From NCBI RefSeq assembly GCF_032854445.1, contig NC_088299.1, forward strand, positions 10,781,608-10,845,607: a DNA stretch of 64,000 nt. Reading direction: 5' to 3'. A program made the position numbers and the translations under genes. The notes under the pieces are model-generated. The model was not told the DNA's origin, ran no database searches, and worked only from the letters and a program-made list of their open reading frames with translations. This DNA is from Liolophura sinensis. Taxonomy: Eukaryota > Mollusca > Polyplacophora > Chitonida > Chitonidae. The number at the start of each line of letters is the position of its first letter. The first letter of the stretch is position 1. Shown here piece after piece: positions 32,001 to 44,045 of the stretch.

Positions 32001-35000
32001 TGGTAATATGATCATGATGTGTAAGTGTCTGACAGAGATGGGGGCATCTTACCTAGCTGAGGCTCTACAGGTGAGGGTTATAATGAGTGTGCCTCTGGTA
32101 ATATGATCATGATGTGTAAGTGTCTGACAGAGATGGGGGCATCTTACCTAGCTGAGGCTCTACAGGTGAGGGTTTTAATGAGTGTGCCTCTGGTAATATG
32201 ATCATGATGTGTAAGTGTCTGACAGAGATGGGGGCATCTTACCTGGCTGAGGCTCTACAGGTGAGGGTTATAATGAGTGTGCCTCTGGTAATATAGTCAT
32301 GATGTGTAAGTGTCTGACAGAGGTGGGGGCATCTTACCTGGCTGAGGCTCTACAGGTGAGGGTTTTAATGAGTGTGCCTCTGGTAATATGATCATGATGT
32401 GTAAGTGTCTGACAGAGATGGGGGCATCTTACCTGGCTGAGGCTCTACAGGTGAGGGTTATAATGAGTGTGCCTCTGGTAATATAGTCATGATGTGTAAG
32501 TGTCTGACAGAGGTGGGGGCATCTTACCTGGCTGAGGCTCTACAGGTGAGGGTTATAATGAGTGTGCCTCTGGTAATATAGTCATGATGTGTAATGATCT
32601 GACAGAGGTGGGGGCATCTTACCTGGCTGAGGCTCTACAGGTGAGGGTTTTAATGAGTGTGCCTCTGGTAATATGATCATGATGTGTAAGTGTCTGACAG
32701 AGATGGGGGCATCTTACCTGGCTGAGGCTCTACAGGTGAGGGTTATAATGAGTGTGCCTCTGGTAATATAGTCATGATGTGTAAGTGTCTGACAGAGATG
32801 GGGGCATCTTACCTGGCTGAGGCTCTACAGGTGAGGGTTATAATGAGTGTGCCTCTGGTAATATGATCATGATGTGTAAGTGTCTGACAGAGATGGGGGC
32901 ATCTTACCTGGCTGAGGCTCTACAGGTGAGGGTTATAATGAGTGTGCCTCTGGTAATATGATCATGATGTGTAAGTGTCTGACAGAGGTGGGGGCATCTT
33001 ACCTGGCCGAGGCTCTACAGGTGAGGGTTATAATGAGTGTGCCTCTGGTAATATGGTCATGATGTGTAAGTGTCTGACAGAGGTGGGGGCATCTTACCTG
33101 GCTGAGGCTCCACAGGTGAGGGTTATAATGAGCGTGCCTATGGTAATATAGTCATGATGTGCAATGATCTGACAGAGGTGGGGACAGCTTACCTGGCTGA
33201 GGCTTTACAGGTGAGAGTTGTCACAAGTATGTTTCTGGTAATATAGTCATGATGTGTAATGATTTGACGGAGGTGGGGACAGCTTACCTGGCTGAGGCTT
33301 TAAGGGTGAGAGTTGTCACAAGTATGTTTGTGGTAATATAGTCATGATGTGTAATGATCTGACAGAGGTGGGGACAGCTTACCTGGCTGAGACTTTACAG
33401 GTGAGAGTTGTCACAGGTATGTTTCTGGTAATATAGTCATGATGTGTGATGATCTGACAGAGGTGGGGACAGCTTACCTGGCTGAGGCTTTACAGGTGAG
33501 AGTTGTCACAAGTATGTTTGTGGTAATATAGTCATGATGTGTGATGATCTGACAGAGGTGGGGACAGCTTACCTGGCTGAGGCTTTACAGGTGAGAGTTG
33601 TCACAAGTATGTTTCTGGTAATATAGTCATGATGTGTAATGATCTGACAGAGGTGGGGACAGCTTACCTGGCTGAGGCTCCACAGGTGAGAGTTGTCACA
33701 AGTATGTTTGTGGTAATATAGTCATGATGTGCGATGATCTGACAGAGGTTGGGACAGCTTACCTGGCCGAGGCTCTACAGGTGAGAGTTGTCACAAGTAT
33801 GTTTGTGGTAATATAGTCATGATGTGTAATGATTTGACGGAGGTGGGGACAGTTCGCCTGGCTGAGGCTTTACAGGTGAGAGTTGTCACAAGTATGTTTG
33901 TGGTAATATAGTCATGATGTGTAATGATTTGACGGAGGTGGGGACAGCTTACCTGGCTGAGGCTTTACAGGTGAGAGTTGTCACAAGTATGTTTGTGGTA
34001 ATATAGTCATGATGTGTAATGATTTGACGGAGGTGGGGACAGTTCGCCTGGCTGAGGCTTTACAGGTGAGAGTTGTCACAAGTATGTTTGTGGTAATATA
34101 GTCATGATGTGTAATGATTTGACGGAGGTGGGGACAGTTCGCCTGGCTGAGGCTTTACAGGTGAGAGTTGTCACAAGTATGTTTGTGGTAATATAGTCAT
34201 GATGTGTAATGATTTGACGGAGGTGGGGACAGCTTACCTGGCTGAGGCTCCACAGGTGAGAGTTGTCACAAGTATGTTTGTGGTAATATAGTCATGATGT
34301 GTAATGATTTGACGGAGGTGGGGACAGTTCGCCTGGCTGAGGCTTTACAGGTGAGAGTTGTCACAAGTATGTTTGTGGTAATATAGTCATGATGTGTAAT
34401 GATTTGACGGAGGTGGGGACAGCTTACCTGGCTGAGGCTCCACAGGTGAGAGTTGTCACAAGTATGTTTGTGGTAATATAGTCATGATGTGTAATGATTT
34501 GACGGAGGTGGGGACAGTTCGCCTGGCTGAGGCTTTAAAGAGGCTCAAGTGTTTGTAGTGAAAACTCCTAGAGTGAATAACCAAGCCTAATAAATATATC
34601 CATTTATTTATTTGATTGGTATTTTATGCTATGATGAAGAAAATTTCACTTATACAAAAGCAGCCACGATCATGTTGGGAGGAAACCGGGCTCGAGAAAC
34701 TCAAGATCATCCACAGGTTGTCAGCTGACCTTCCCATGATTCCCATTGGTGAGAGGCCCCTGGGTCATTCTACTTTGCTAGCATGCTGACCACTCAGTTA
34801 TGGAGACCCCAACATAATCCATGTTTTCTTTCTGTTATCAGTTGTCATAACAGCCAGTGATTTTGTTTTGGTTTTCAGGAGAATAAAGTGTTGCTGTCCA
34901 TCCGATTAAATGGAAACAAGATCGGTAACAAAGGAGGGATGTACTTTGCTCAGGCTCTCCAGGTTAACACGACATTAGAGAGCTTGGACCTAGCCGAAAC

Positions 35001-38000
35001 TGACTTGGTAAGGGCTTTGATGTTTTAGCTCACCTCTGTGTTCTTGTACAACCTGGGTATTTTCAGTTACATACGTGTACATTCATTCGTGTTATTTGAC
35101 AATGATTTAAATTAACCTCAGTTGTTATAAAGTAAGCCTAATCTGGTTCAGCCATCTATGTGCTTTATAAGCCTCAACACAGTATGTTGAAAATACATTT
35201 TTTTTGTCTTTGTACGGCAGAAAGCAGTGCTGAGTTTCTGTCCAGATGGCAGTGTTTTGCTAATTTATGAAATGAATACAATGATACAATTGAAATAATC
35301 TTAAAATAATGATTGGTACTTTGTTATTTTTGATTATGCTCCAGGGCTGGGGGAGATGATGTGTTGTTGTGGGACATACAATCTGTCCACGTCAGGCAGA
35401 AGTGGAAATGAGAGAAATATTTTGTTTCCATAAAAAAAACAATCAAAATAGCCACTCAAAACCTGTATCAAAACAAATTAATCTTGATTTGAAAAAGCCA
35501 CCCAGAATATCTTGATCCTTGTTATTCAAGGTTAAAAAATACAAAGTTTTATAAATGAGGCATACAGTCTAACAAATTCACATAAAGACAGAATATATTA
35601 AATGTGAAAAGATCTTCTCTTTACACCAGAGTGGCACGTGATTATCTCCCATTAGTGTGATTGTGGCTTAACTCCCTTGGGTGAGATTCATCCGGCCTGG
35701 TGGAAATAATTCCTTTTTCTGTCTCACACGCAGACCATTGAGAGTATAATAGCCCTGTCCACTGTTCTGCACAACAACAAGACACTGAAATGTCTGAATG
35801 TGAACAGACCTATCCTGTTCACACATCAAGAGGAAACCACCATCCATTTTGCCAACCTTCTGAAAGTAAGATTTGAATTCTGTATTATTATTTCTTTTCA
35901 GGCTTATTCTAAAAAATCTGTATTCCAATCCTACTGATGTAACATTTATTGCTGTGTACTGTGGTGTGAGTACTGTCATAACATTTTCAATGCTTTAAAA
36001 GTAATGTATGATGACTGATGTGGCTGTCTACAGCATTACAGTTACAAGTACAGCACAAGTTCAGTGTTTGCTATAAATGGTTTATCCCCATTTGGTAAAG
36101 TAATAAAGCCATCAGTTTTTTCGCCGGTAACCAGAGCTGAAAAGGTTAGCACGCCAGCTCGGCGCAATGACCCAGCCTCCCACCAATGCAGTCTCTGTGA
36201 GTTCAAGTCCAGCTCATGCTGGGTCTGCCAGCAACCTGTGGATGAACATGGGTCTCCCCATCTCGGTTTCTTTCCACCAAAATGTTATCACTCAGTTATC
36301 ACTGTGATTCTCAAATTTATTCTATTCTGCTTGGTAAATGTCACAACGTTTTACATACAGTTCTTTAATTGTCCAAGGAAAGTCTGAAATAAAGTTGTAT
36401 TATGTTTATCTGTCTCCTTTTAACTACAGAAACATTAGATTTCCATCAACTCATTTCTTAGAAAGTATGTTCATATATATGCTAGTTAGAAAGCTTGGCA
36501 GGTTCATGTAAAATTCACCTGTATCAGTGATGTGAATAATGTTTGATATTTGATATTATGGGGGCAGATTGTGGCTATGTCCTTCAATGGATATTACACA
36601 TGTGGTGTGGGTTCAGTCCAAGCCTCTAAAATAGGCCAGTTTCGAGTCTGAACTCTTCAATTGCTTAAGGTAAAAAATGTCCTCCTGTATCTTGCAACTT
36701 GTCAAAAATGTTAGGCAATTATTGATGGGAGGTATTTTCTTTAACATGGGTGTCTGAAAAAAGTTTCACAAAAATTTACTCAGAGTGGACAAACAAGGGA
36801 GAGAATTACGGAGTTAAACGTTATGAACTTAAGACGTTTCTACAGGAAAGAGGTGTCATTTGTGCCTCTGGAACACAGCGAGACAAATGATCATGAATGT
36901 AATGTCTACATGTGTTGCCTAACATTTTTCACAAGTCACATGATACAGGAGGATTGTTTTTATTTTCAAGGATAAAAAGAGTTCGAATGCGCATCTCCCT
37001 CTATTCTGAAGGTTCTCTGCACTGCTCTTTTGCTTCGGTGGTGGTTTTCTGTGAGCATTGCTTGCATTTATTTGCAGTTTATGTCATCATACTTGAAGTT
37101 CAATGGAGATCGATGTTAAAATAAACATGAAGGTCTTCCAGCAACCTGCAGATGGTCATGGGTTTCTCCCGGGTTGTGCCCGCTTTCCTCCCAGCCTAAT
37201 GCTGGCCGTCATCATATAAGTGAAATATTCTTGGATGCGGTGTAATCACTGATCAAATAAATAAATAAATAAATAAAATAAGCCCCATCAAAGTAATAAG
37301 TAAGGAAATGTACATTATTATAATATTGATGTGCAGACTGGGATGAACTTGATCTTTCAAACTTCAGTTTATGAGTGATAAACAAATATCACTCTGTAAC
37401 CACGCCTGAGAAGACATTTCTCATGGTTTTTACTGGAATTTGTACCCGTGATCTTCTTTTGCACTAGGTGAATCGATCATTGGAAGAACTCCATTTGCAG
37501 AAGTATGACATGAGGGATTTCGGAGCAACACGGCTGGCTGAGAATCTCATGGAGAACTTTACCCTGACGTATCTTGATCTCAGCTGGTAAGATTCACTGT
37601 TAGTGAACATCACCAGGGACATCACTAATGGGTTTTTTTAAACCTTTTATGTCTAATTCTGAATAATTTCACCTAAAGTTTTAGCTCTCTTCAAGTGACT
37701 TATTCTGCTTTATTCTGATGGGTTCATCCACCTTATAAGTTCCAAAACAAAGTTATTTTTTCTTGATTAAATGTTTTTGATTAAGTTTGATTAATGTTTT
37801 TGTAAATTTATATGTCCAAATTCTGAGTATATTGAATTTCACCTGAAGATTAGGCTATTTTTTAACTTACACATTTTGCTTGATTTTGATTGATTCATCC
37901 ACCTTCAAGGACTAGTTGAACATTTTTTATAAAGTTTGCTTAATTTTTTATCACAGAAACATAAGTGTTGGCATCAAAAGTATCAATTTAAGGCCTTAAT

Positions 38001-41000
38001 GTGCTTCTGAAAGTGCATTTTTACATGCCTGTGTTTAGGTATAATACATACGGTGTTGAAAGTCGTCAAGAGTGCCTATAAATGAAAAAGTAAATCTGAT
38101 ATTAAATAGCAGTTCTAGAGCCAAGTCGCTGTGACACTGTTTGTGACACATATCATAAATATGGTCCATATTACCCACCATACAATCCACATAGTTGACT
38201 ATTTAATTCATTGAAAGAAATCTTTAAAAAGTAAGCAGTGGTATTTTCATATAGTTTTCAGTAGTATTTCTGCTTATGTTTACTTTATGTTTATAGTTTC
38301 CTTGCCTTTCATGAAATGCCTAGTTTCTGAGCTAATATTTCTGAGTAAAACGACATCAGTTTTGTTTTGTGTTTGCGAGTGACCACTAAAAAAACAAAAA
38401 ATGCACAAAAAAACAGTTGTGAATTTTATTTTGTCCTGTCTTCATTTTTGTCATAATTTTCTTGTTTTTCAAGGCTTTTTGGTCACGTAAATAACAGAGG
38501 ACAAATTGCTGGGATAGCTGGCTCATCCACATTTCCCAAGAATTGGTTGATTTTTTCAAGTTTTTTTTTATTCGCTCCTTTGAAATTGAAAAAAAAAAAG
38601 AAGATTCTTCGGCCTGCAAAATAAAAATTTTAAATTAATTTGTGTCTCATTATGCATGAAACAACAATCACGTTTTAGTTCACCTGTTGCTTTTCAGTAA
38701 CCGAATCACCAGGGATGGTATGAAGCAGCTGGCAAAGGTGCTGAAGAACAACACAGCACTAAAGGTGTTAGACTTGGGTAACAACAGACTGGAGGATGAC
38801 GGCGCCTTTCATCTGGCTGAAGCCCTCACCACCTACAATACCACTCTACACACGTGAGAGGCTTAATTTGACGCTGGAGTATTTCCATTTACCCTAATTC
38901 CTCATCCCTTTGGCATATCAAAGAGGAACTTTCACTGAAATGTATGCATAATTAGGTGGCCCAGCACTCTGCTTTCGGATTTTGCACATCTTTGTAACTT
39001 TTTGAGATAAGGTCAAAAAACTTTTTTTCAGTCACGTAATTTTAATGACCTTTAACACAAGTAATATGGCAGCTAGAAATGTGAAACTTGCACCAAATCG
39101 TAGCCCAAGACATGTAGTTTCTGCTGAGTGTCAATGGATTTGAGCTACGATCAATAGTCTTCTTGATAGAAATGTTTACATCCCACCATCCTACTTCAAA
39201 AATAGAAATGTAAGCCTGTGCATTTAACATAGACTTAAGAGGTAACTGTGTATTACTATATATGTGCTGCACGTCACTTGCCACATAGGTTGGCCGCCTG
39301 TCACTCAAACTGAGAAATGAACAACTCTCCCTCCTCTCACAGCTATCAACAGACAATTTTCAATGCACATTTTTCAGTCCTGTCCACAATGCATCATAGG
39401 TAATTCTCAACAATCCCGACGGCATTTCCCCATACCCCTGTGTTATCACCAATGAAAGTCCTAAGCCCTAGCCAAATATACCAACAATTTCTATCCACAC
39501 ATGTACCTTGAGTCATGACGAGCCCAGAAAATGTAACTCTTATTTGGTCAAATTCAACTGTTCAGGAAATATCACGATTTCCAGTTTCTTTATAGGTCTA
39601 GACCTTATGAGGAAGTAAGGAAGAGACGGGATTTGTGATGCCGCACAGAAAAGTAACCGTCCACCATGGCTTTGGGCCGAATCTTTTTTAAACAAAACAA
39701 CACCGCATATTCCTTCTTACTATTTAGACTAAAATTTCATGTCATTATAGTCTCCTAAGATTTCCTGTCTGCTACATACATTGCACTTTGTCCTCGCACG
39801 CTGTCAAAACTGACAGGGGCCCAGGGAAACCAGACACTAGAGTGGGGTGATTGCACACCATGTGTTGAGCAACCTGATATGTACATACTTAACCAGGTGC
39901 GTTGATCACCAAGGCCTAATACGGACAAGGACACTGTGGTGGTCTTCAGCACTGGACGCATTGTATTTGATATTTTTCATTTTTCAATGCTTTTTCTCCA
40001 TGTTGTCTGATTGTAAATACTGTTACAGTTTGTACATGCATGTTGAATTTGTTGAATGGCCTTTGTCTATGTACTTGGGCAGTTAAATCGAGCTATTCGT
40101 CGTTATGTGTGTTAGCATCTGTTCATGAACAGAAGTTTGCCAAAGATAAATTTTTCCAATCGACAAATTAGTTCAGTGCATTACTGTCATAGTGTTTTCT
40201 TATTTGACATTCAATTGGGCCTTGATGCTTGGTCACCAGTATCACTGTAAGGAAGGTAACAGCTTTAATTTTAATTTGATTTTGAAGACAAAACTATATC
40301 GGTTGTGTTGGTCAATTTCAGGGCTTCACACGAAGTATAATTTTATATGTCAGCACAGAATAATGCGTTCAGAATATGTTTGATTAAACATCTTGCACAC
40401 ATGCAAAAAGGTTGAAGAATTACAGTATAATCATTTCCAAATTAATTGTGAAGTGTTCACAAGAAATATTGAGGAGATTCGCCTGAAATTTTTTTTACCC
40501 AAAAAAGAAATGCGTACATGCAAGTGGCACGTAGTGGTGACATCAAATGATGAGATCCACACCACTTGAATATGAGCTTGTATTTTAACAAAATGTGCTT
40601 CTGTTGATTTCAGTATTTGGCCTAAAATTTGATCCATGATGAAGTTATCGTCTGATTCTAAATAGACACCAGTTTTTAAATGTTGTAGTTGGCTAACAGA
40701 AAATACATTTCTCTAAACTGTAGCCTACTTTTTAATATTTTATATTGATTGGAAGCAGTATTATTACGCGAAAATGTGTACCACTCAAAGCTGATATTTT
40801 AAATGGGTGCTATTTTTTTACAAAAGGTGGGAATATGCTTGCTAAAACAATGTATAACACAGAAAATGGCCGTGACTGATACTCTGCTAAAAGATATTGT
40901 GGGGAAAAAAAAAAGGAAAGGATTGGTAAAACCACTGAAAATTGTACCTAAAACCTCTTCTCGACTGGATATCTGCGACTTGTAGCCTTATCACCCTTCT

Positions 41001-42208
41001 GTTTTGCAGACTTGTCGTCGTCTCCAATAACATCAGAGGGAAAGGATTATGTGCTCTGGCTGACATCATGAAAGTGAACAGCTCGTTGGTCAGCCTGTTT
41101 ATATGGGGGAATGTACTGGAGGAGTCTGCTTGTATTGTAAGTAACAGCACGTACATGTAATCAGTATTTGACAGGTTGTAGAAAGTAGAGTATTGAGTTG
41201 TATCTCCAGGTTTTCCTTGGATCAACTTGTCTTTTTCATCCCATGCTTCTGTGAAAGCAACAGATGTTAATTTTGACTTTCAGCGTTTTGTTTTTGTGCA
41301 ATAACTATTCCTATATCATTGGATTTTGATACAGTTGTATGTCCAGGTTCACTTTTTAGGACCCTATATCAAGATTGAAAACCAGCCATATCCATGCATA
41401 TTTTTGCATATTTAAACATACATGTATCCTTGATTCTCATTGGTTATAGCTTTGCATCCAATAGCTGATTGCAGTATTGTCAGATTTGATAAAAATTTTG
41501 GGTGCATATTCATTTTGTGATGAGTTTGAAAATTGGCTTTATCCAAGCATAAGTTTGAACTATTTAGCATGTGATATAAGCTTGACTTTATTGTTGCTCA
41601 AGATTTCTAAATGAACTTTGCTGGTGGTGGCAGTGATGTAGAGCAATTGAGTGTTCAGAAAAGCGTATGCACCATAGAGAATGAGACGCTTTACCCTGGT
41701 GGGTTACCCGAGTATGTTTTTTTTATATATTGCATTGTGCCTGTCTTTGTTTTAAGATGTGTTCTATTGTTTTTGTTAGCATTGCAGTTCGTGGTACACT
41801 GCAGTGCGGATAAAATCACTGTATAAAGGGGACCCTATTTTGTTTTCGAAACTTCTTGACATTGTTAAAGAAGTTGAAGACTCAAGGCAGTTGCTATTAA
41901 AGTGTTTTTTGATCTTTGTATTTTGTTTCCAGGCGTTCGCAAACTTGATTGATTCTGGGAGGTTGGAGCCCCAAAACACTGACGTAAAGCCCTATGTTGT
42001 GGATGGAGTGACATACTTATGTGAGCTGAATAACAGCATCAGTCGGCATTACTACGTGGCTCCAAGTTACGGGGATGATGTCCCGAGCTGGCAGCCAAGG
42101 GGACTTAACCCACGAAGTTTGGAGGAGAAAACCAAAGCTCGCAAGCGCCCTTTGATGAGTGATTCAGCAGGCTCTGATTCACATTTGTATTTAGTTTTGT
42201 GTCCCTGA
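29054..42208 (+). CDS. LRRC34: LRRC34 homologue, leucine-rich repeat protein, 10 coding exons
   Basis: Exons: 29054-29169, 29660-29674 (15-bp microexon), 30778-30967, 31702-31785, 34879-35007, 35734-35865, 37468-37586, 38698-38853, 41010-41136, 41933-42208. All junctions are GT-AG and phases agree. The product is 447 aa, close to vertebrate LRRC34. Residues about 55-355 are ribonuclease-inhibitor-type LRRs of about 28 residues (LDLRYNNITDKGAEHIANLL, LNLMCNDLTEVGASYLAEAL, LDLGNNRLEDDGAFHLAEAL). The conserved family tail is present: VVVSNNIRGKGLCALADIM, FIWGN, NTDVKPYVVDG, RHYYVAPSYG. After it comes a species-specific basic/serine end. In mammals LRRC34 is a nucleolar protein linked to nucleophosmin and ribosome biogenesis in pluripotent and germ cells (known). 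Its divergent pairing with the processome gene UTP3 is suggestive. The leader exon probably ends at 28367. Intron 4 is filled by a 95-bp array that starts inside exon 4. Confidence 0.93.
29233..29475 (-). mobile_element. SINE family B copy
   Basis: Body motifs GGCCAACAAGTCATGTTTCC and CTCAGTGCTGAGCCCCAAGC are followed by a degenerate tRNA-like head (TTTGATCCTGAGTC, ATTAGGCCACAG). Family B recurs near 7800-8320, 11735-11895 and 46430-46720. It lies in LRRC34 intron 1. Confidence 0.65.
30095..30347 (+). mobile_element. SINE family A, full length with target-site duplication
   Basis: The best-preserved plus-strand copy. The head GGCCTCTGTGGCTCAGTTGG has A-box and B-box (GAGTTCAAGTCC). The body runs to TATAAGTGAAATATTCTTGA and the tail is CATCAAATAAACAAATAAAA. 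A 12-bp direct repeat TAGGTAAGAATC / TAGGTAAGCATC flanks it at 30083-30094 and 30348-30359. It lies in LRRC34 intron 2. Confidence 0.95.
31131..31255 (-). mobile_element. SINE family A, 5'-truncated insertion with target-site duplication
   Basis: Only the tail and 3' body are present. The exact 11-bp repeat TTTCACTTTCA flanks it at 31120-31130 and 31256-31266, so the copy inserted already truncated, as expected for target-primed reverse transcription. It lies in LRRC34 intron 3. Confidence 0.88.
31485..31625 (-). mobile_element. SINE family A, partial copy
   Basis: TTAGATTGGTGTTATATGCT through GGCCAGCATTATGGTGGGAG to CAGGTTGCTGACAGACCTTC, with the head missing. It lies in LRRC34 intron 3, 230 bp after the previous copy. 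Confidence 0.75.
31731..34545 (+). repeat. 95-bp array grown from the exon 4 / intron 4 junction of LRRC34, about 29 units
   Basis: Each 95-bp unit holds about 55 bases matching the 3' end of exon 4 (GATGTGTAATGATCTGACAG ... GAGGCTCTACAG), a GTGAG donor and about 40 bases of intron. The first unit is exon 4 itself (31702-31785). Two unit families are ordered. Proximal units (to about 33140) have GGGGCATCTTACC and GTGAGGGTTATAATGAG. Distal units have GGGGACAGCTTACC and GTGAGAGTTGTCACAAG. The last ten or so distal units show an interleaved variant ACAGTTCGCCTGG, a sign of higher-order amplification. Including a unit as an exon would not keep the LRR frame. Confidence 0.96.
34603..34810 (-). mobile_element. 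SINE family A, near full length, diverged
   Basis: Tail TTTATTTATTTGATTGGTAT, body with GTTGGGAGGAAACCGGGCTC, head ending ACCACTCAGTTATGGAGACC. It lies 60 bp after the 95-bp array, in LRRC34 intron 4. Confidence 0.8.
36136..36290 (+). mobile_element. SINE family A, head and middle only
   Basis: AATGACCCAGCCTCCCACCA, B-box GAGTTCAAGTCCAGCTCATG and CAGCAACCTGTGGATG are present. The 3' tail is missing. It lies in LRRC34 intron 6. Confidence 0.7.
37131..37280 (+). mobile_element. SINE family A, 5'-truncated
   Basis: Starts at CAGCAACCTGCAGATGGTCA and ends with a (AAAT)n tail near 37255-37280. The body TATAAGTGAAATATTCTTGG is well kept. It lies in LRRC34 intron 6. Confidence 0.8.
37700..38035. 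repeat. Dispersed AT-rich repeat shared with 24480-24650
   Basis: TTCATCCACCTT, GTTGGCATCAAAAGTATCAATTTAAGGCC-type and GTGCTTCTGAAAGT blocks recur in the same order near 24480-24650 in UTP3 intron 4, and singly near 15770. It is internally repeated (GATTCATCCACCTT occurs twice here). The class is not known to me. It lies in LRRC34 intron 7. Confidence 0.45.
40264..40427. mobile_element. MITE copy (GTAATTCYTCAAC family), right part
   Basis: TTTGATTTTGAAGACAAAAC, AGCACAGAATAATGCGTTCA and the right end ATGCAAAAAGGTTGAAGAAT then TACAGTA match the copies near 14740 and 51480. It lies in LRRC34 intron 8. Confidence 0.5.
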
Positions 42209-42281
42209 CCAGTCTGTGATAAGCTTTTTTACATTTTCATTCTATCGTCACTACTTTTATATCTTGTGTATTAAAGATGTA

Positions 42282-42287
42282 AATAAA
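42282..42287 (+). promoter_or_regulatory. Poly(A) signal of LRRC34
   Basis: AATAAA 74 bases after the stop codon. Confidence 0.65.
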
Positions 42288-42289
42288 TA

Positions 42290-43205
42290 TGTTAATAGTC
42301 TATGTATATTCTTGGTGTTATATACAATGCTTTTTCACCACATTATCATGCATACCAATCCTGTCCATAGAGCGGGTGACGGCTCGAGTGCCTATTAAGA
42401 CTCTGAGTCTGTATTTATCAAGCGATTTAAGACTTGAGTCATAAATTACATGGGCTTAAAAGGCCAAACCCAGAACAGGAAAGAACTCAAATTGTAGTTA
42501 GTACATTGTACCGCAGTACAGATTCAGCATATAAATTAAAATTTTCTAGAGCAAAACATTTTATTTGTAGCTACATTCAAATTTTTGACTTAATTCTTAA
42601 AACATTTGATAAATACGTCCCGGTGTTTAAATGGCTTGAGCCCAAAAAGTGTGGGTTAAATCACATGCTTGAACAACAAATTTGTAGATTCCTGCTCTCA
42701 AACGTACATTGGATTTTGGCAACAATCTGTGCTCTGCACAGTGGTACATTCTTTGAAGACCACTTGTCTTCCACTGATACGGTGAGCATATGTGGACGTT
42801 ATATGTGGGGAAAAGTCATGTAAGACAAATCTTGCCTGAGAGTGAGATTTGTAGGATATCAGATAGACTTGTGACTCAGTCTTATCAATACAAGCAAAAT
42901 ATTCCGAAAGTTTGTTTGCTAAACTCGGCAACGATTGGTGGTTTAGGTCAGACCGGTTAATATAAATATTTACCGTATAAAAATAAAATATAAAAATCTT
43001 CCAGTTCATGAGAAAAATATAGATTGTCCCAGTAATTTTTCCTTTGAAAGCTTTGACACCATCATAGGAAAATCATGCAAATATGAAGACTGAAGAAAAT
43101 ATGAAGGTGGATGTTCAGTTATATTTTTATTCTATCTATGGATCTTCAGTGTCGGCTCGCCCTTAAAACATAAAATTGGTGTCACCATTAGTAAAGCACC
43201 GATTC
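42290..43205. other. Intergenic; nothing recognised
   Basis: AT-rich sequence after the LRRC34 poly(A) signal with short unremarkable open frames. No repeat with a second copy in the window was noticed. Confidence 0.4.
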
Positions 43206-43212
43206 AGTAAAT

Positions 43213-44045
43213 TTGATTGTGGAAATGACGTGAATTACCCTTTGACCTTGAAGTGTACATGTACATATGAGAAGACATGCCACCCCATCGTTTGACCTTG
43301 TATTGTACATGTACATATGACAAGGGATGCCACCCCATCGTTTCACTTTGACCTTGTAGTGTACGTGTACATGTGATGAGGGATGCCACCCCATCATTTC
43401 ACTTTGACCTTGTAGTGTACGTGTACATGTGATGAGGGATGCCACCCCATCATTTCACTTTGACCTTGTAGTGTACGTGTACATGTGATGAGGGATGCCA
43501 CCCCATCGTTTCACTTTGACCTTGTAGTGTACGTGTACATGTGATGAGGGATGCCACCCCATCGTTTCACTTTGACCTTGTAGTGTACGTGTACATGTGA
43601 TGAGGGATGCCACCCCATCGTTTCACTTTGACCTTGTAGTGTACGTGTACATGTGATGAGGGATGCCACCCCATCGTTTCACTTTGACCTTGTAGTGTAC
43701 GTGTACATGTGATGAGGGATGCCACCCCATCGTTTCACTTTGACCTTGTAGTGTACGTGTACATGTGATGAGGGATGCCACCCCATCGTTTCACTTTGAC
43801 CTTGTAGTGTACGTGTACATGTGATGAGGGATGCCACCCCATCGTTTCACTTTGACCTTGTAGTGTACTTGTACATGTGATGAGGGATGCCACCCCATCG
43901 TTTCACTTTGACCTTGTAGTGTACGTGTACATGTGATGAGGGATGCCACCCCATCGTTTCACTTTGACCTTGTAGTGTACGTGTACATGTGATGAGGGAT
44001 GCCACCCCATCGTTTCACTTTGACCTTGTAGTGTACGTGTACATT
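43213..44045. repeat. 56-bp minisatellite, about 14-15 units
   Basis: Units of 56 bp: CATCGTTTCACTTTGACCTT, then GTAGTGTACGTGTACATGTG, then ATGAGGGATGCCACCC. Units from 43440 on are almost identical, while the first three are shorter and diverged. Each unit holds TGACCTTG (a nuclear-receptor half-site shape) and, on minus, CAAAGTGAAACG (an IRF-like shape); function is not implied. The array lies between the 3' ends of LRRC34 and the UPF0488 gene. Confidence 0.95.

Noticed and set aside
31702-34545. CRISPR-like or multi-exon LRR expansion
   Set aside because: Units are contiguous with no unique spacers, so this is not CRISPR. The LRR frame is broken between units, so it is not a run of coding LRR exons.
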